Of a stretch of DNA of 64,000 nt, positions 63,641 through 64,000 are shown in pieces. The notes below the pieces were generated by a model. The model searched no databases. It saw only the letters and a list, made by a program, of their open reading frames with translations, and was not told where the DNA came from. Location of the stretch: NCBI GenBank assembly GCA_029204225.1, contig CM055111.1, positions 6,884,961 through 6,948,960 of the forward strand. Reading direction: 5' to 3'. The DNA is from Diphasiastrum complanatum. Its lineage: Eukaryota; Streptophyta; Lycopodiopsida; Lycopodiales; Lycopodiaceae. A program made the translations under genes and the position numbers. The stretch's first letter is position 1; every line of letters starts with the position of its first letter.

Positions 63641-64000
63641 TTGGAACTGCTCCTTCCACCAAGGGTATGGTGTGCTGGACTACGGTTGGCAATATACTTT
63701 TTAGATCTTTATATGTCCATGCAAAAACAGTCTCTGTGTTCCGTCACAATAGGTTTCATAGCCTTGTGAACTGACTGGGTGTTAGTTGTGCTCCCACATA
63801 AACAATTTTGTCTTCTTCACTTGGCTCCGCTAGATTCATCGGTTTTGTCTAAGTAGGTTCGTCGTAAACTTGTTCTTTGTCGTCTTGCTTCTTCTCAGGA
63901 TCTCTTTGTGCCTTGTGCAGTATGATCACCACGTCATCTAAAGTATAATTCTTAAAGCCTTCAAGCATCCCGTGAACTAGTGCTCGTCGAGATTCCTCCT
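63641..64000. other. Continuation of the gypsy remnant, no clear protein
   Basis: Probably the protease-to-RT linker of the same minus-strand element, but no motif can be read reliably. Confidence 0.35.

Noticed and set aside
1-64000. CRISPR arrays, bacterial operons, rRNA or tRNA genes
   Set aside because: No regular spacer-repeat pattern, no tRNA cloverleaf or rRNA motif was seen; the content is eukaryotic nuclear.

Overview
The window looks like nuclear DNA of a land plant with a large, transposon-rich genome. The evidence is one long spliced gene on the minus strand, GT-AG introns up to about 11 kb packed with plant-type LTR retrotransposons, LINE pieces, a hAT DNA transposon and foldback elements. 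I see no rRNA, tRNA, CRISPR or bacterial-style operons. The species cannot be named from this; a fern or gymnosperm would fit the intron sizes, but that is a guess.

The only host gene I can support runs right to left from about 60,554 to 9,815. Fourteen exons join in phase and encode about 2,058 residues of a BEACH-domain protein most like the plant BCHC1/BCHC2 class: acidic N-terminus, LamG/ConA-like domain, then the long armadillo-like middle. The PH, BEACH and WD40 parts that end this family are not visible and would lie beyond the left edge, or are lost. The last exon seen (9,815-9,967) carries an apparent +1 frameshift.

Layout, left to right. 1-3,480: rearranged Ty3/gypsy pieces. 4,750-5,330: a motif-rich stretch and a 137-bp hairpin. 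5,330-9,814: no gene recognised. 9,815-60,554: the BEACH gene. Intron 12 holds a complete hAT element (11,511-17,148). Intron 11 holds LINE ends and gypsy pieces. Intron 10 holds a full-length chromovirus (27,299-33,567) and an inverted partial relative. Intron 6 holds a copia fragment joined to a gypsy integrase scrap, and a long CT/GA microsatellite. Intron 2 holds two small hAT-like non-autonomous elements. 60,555-61,850: probable 5' UTR/promoter with tandem repeats. 62,900-64,000: degenerate gypsy reverse transcriptase.

The most unusual object is the hAT element. It sits in an (AT)n tract with an ATATATAT target duplication, inside an older inverted repeat. Its ends are arrays of the palindrome GGTACC, its transposase ends in two AT-hook motifs, and a second, highly charged ORF lies on its opposite strand. 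The transposase has two in-frame TAG codons and one frameshift.
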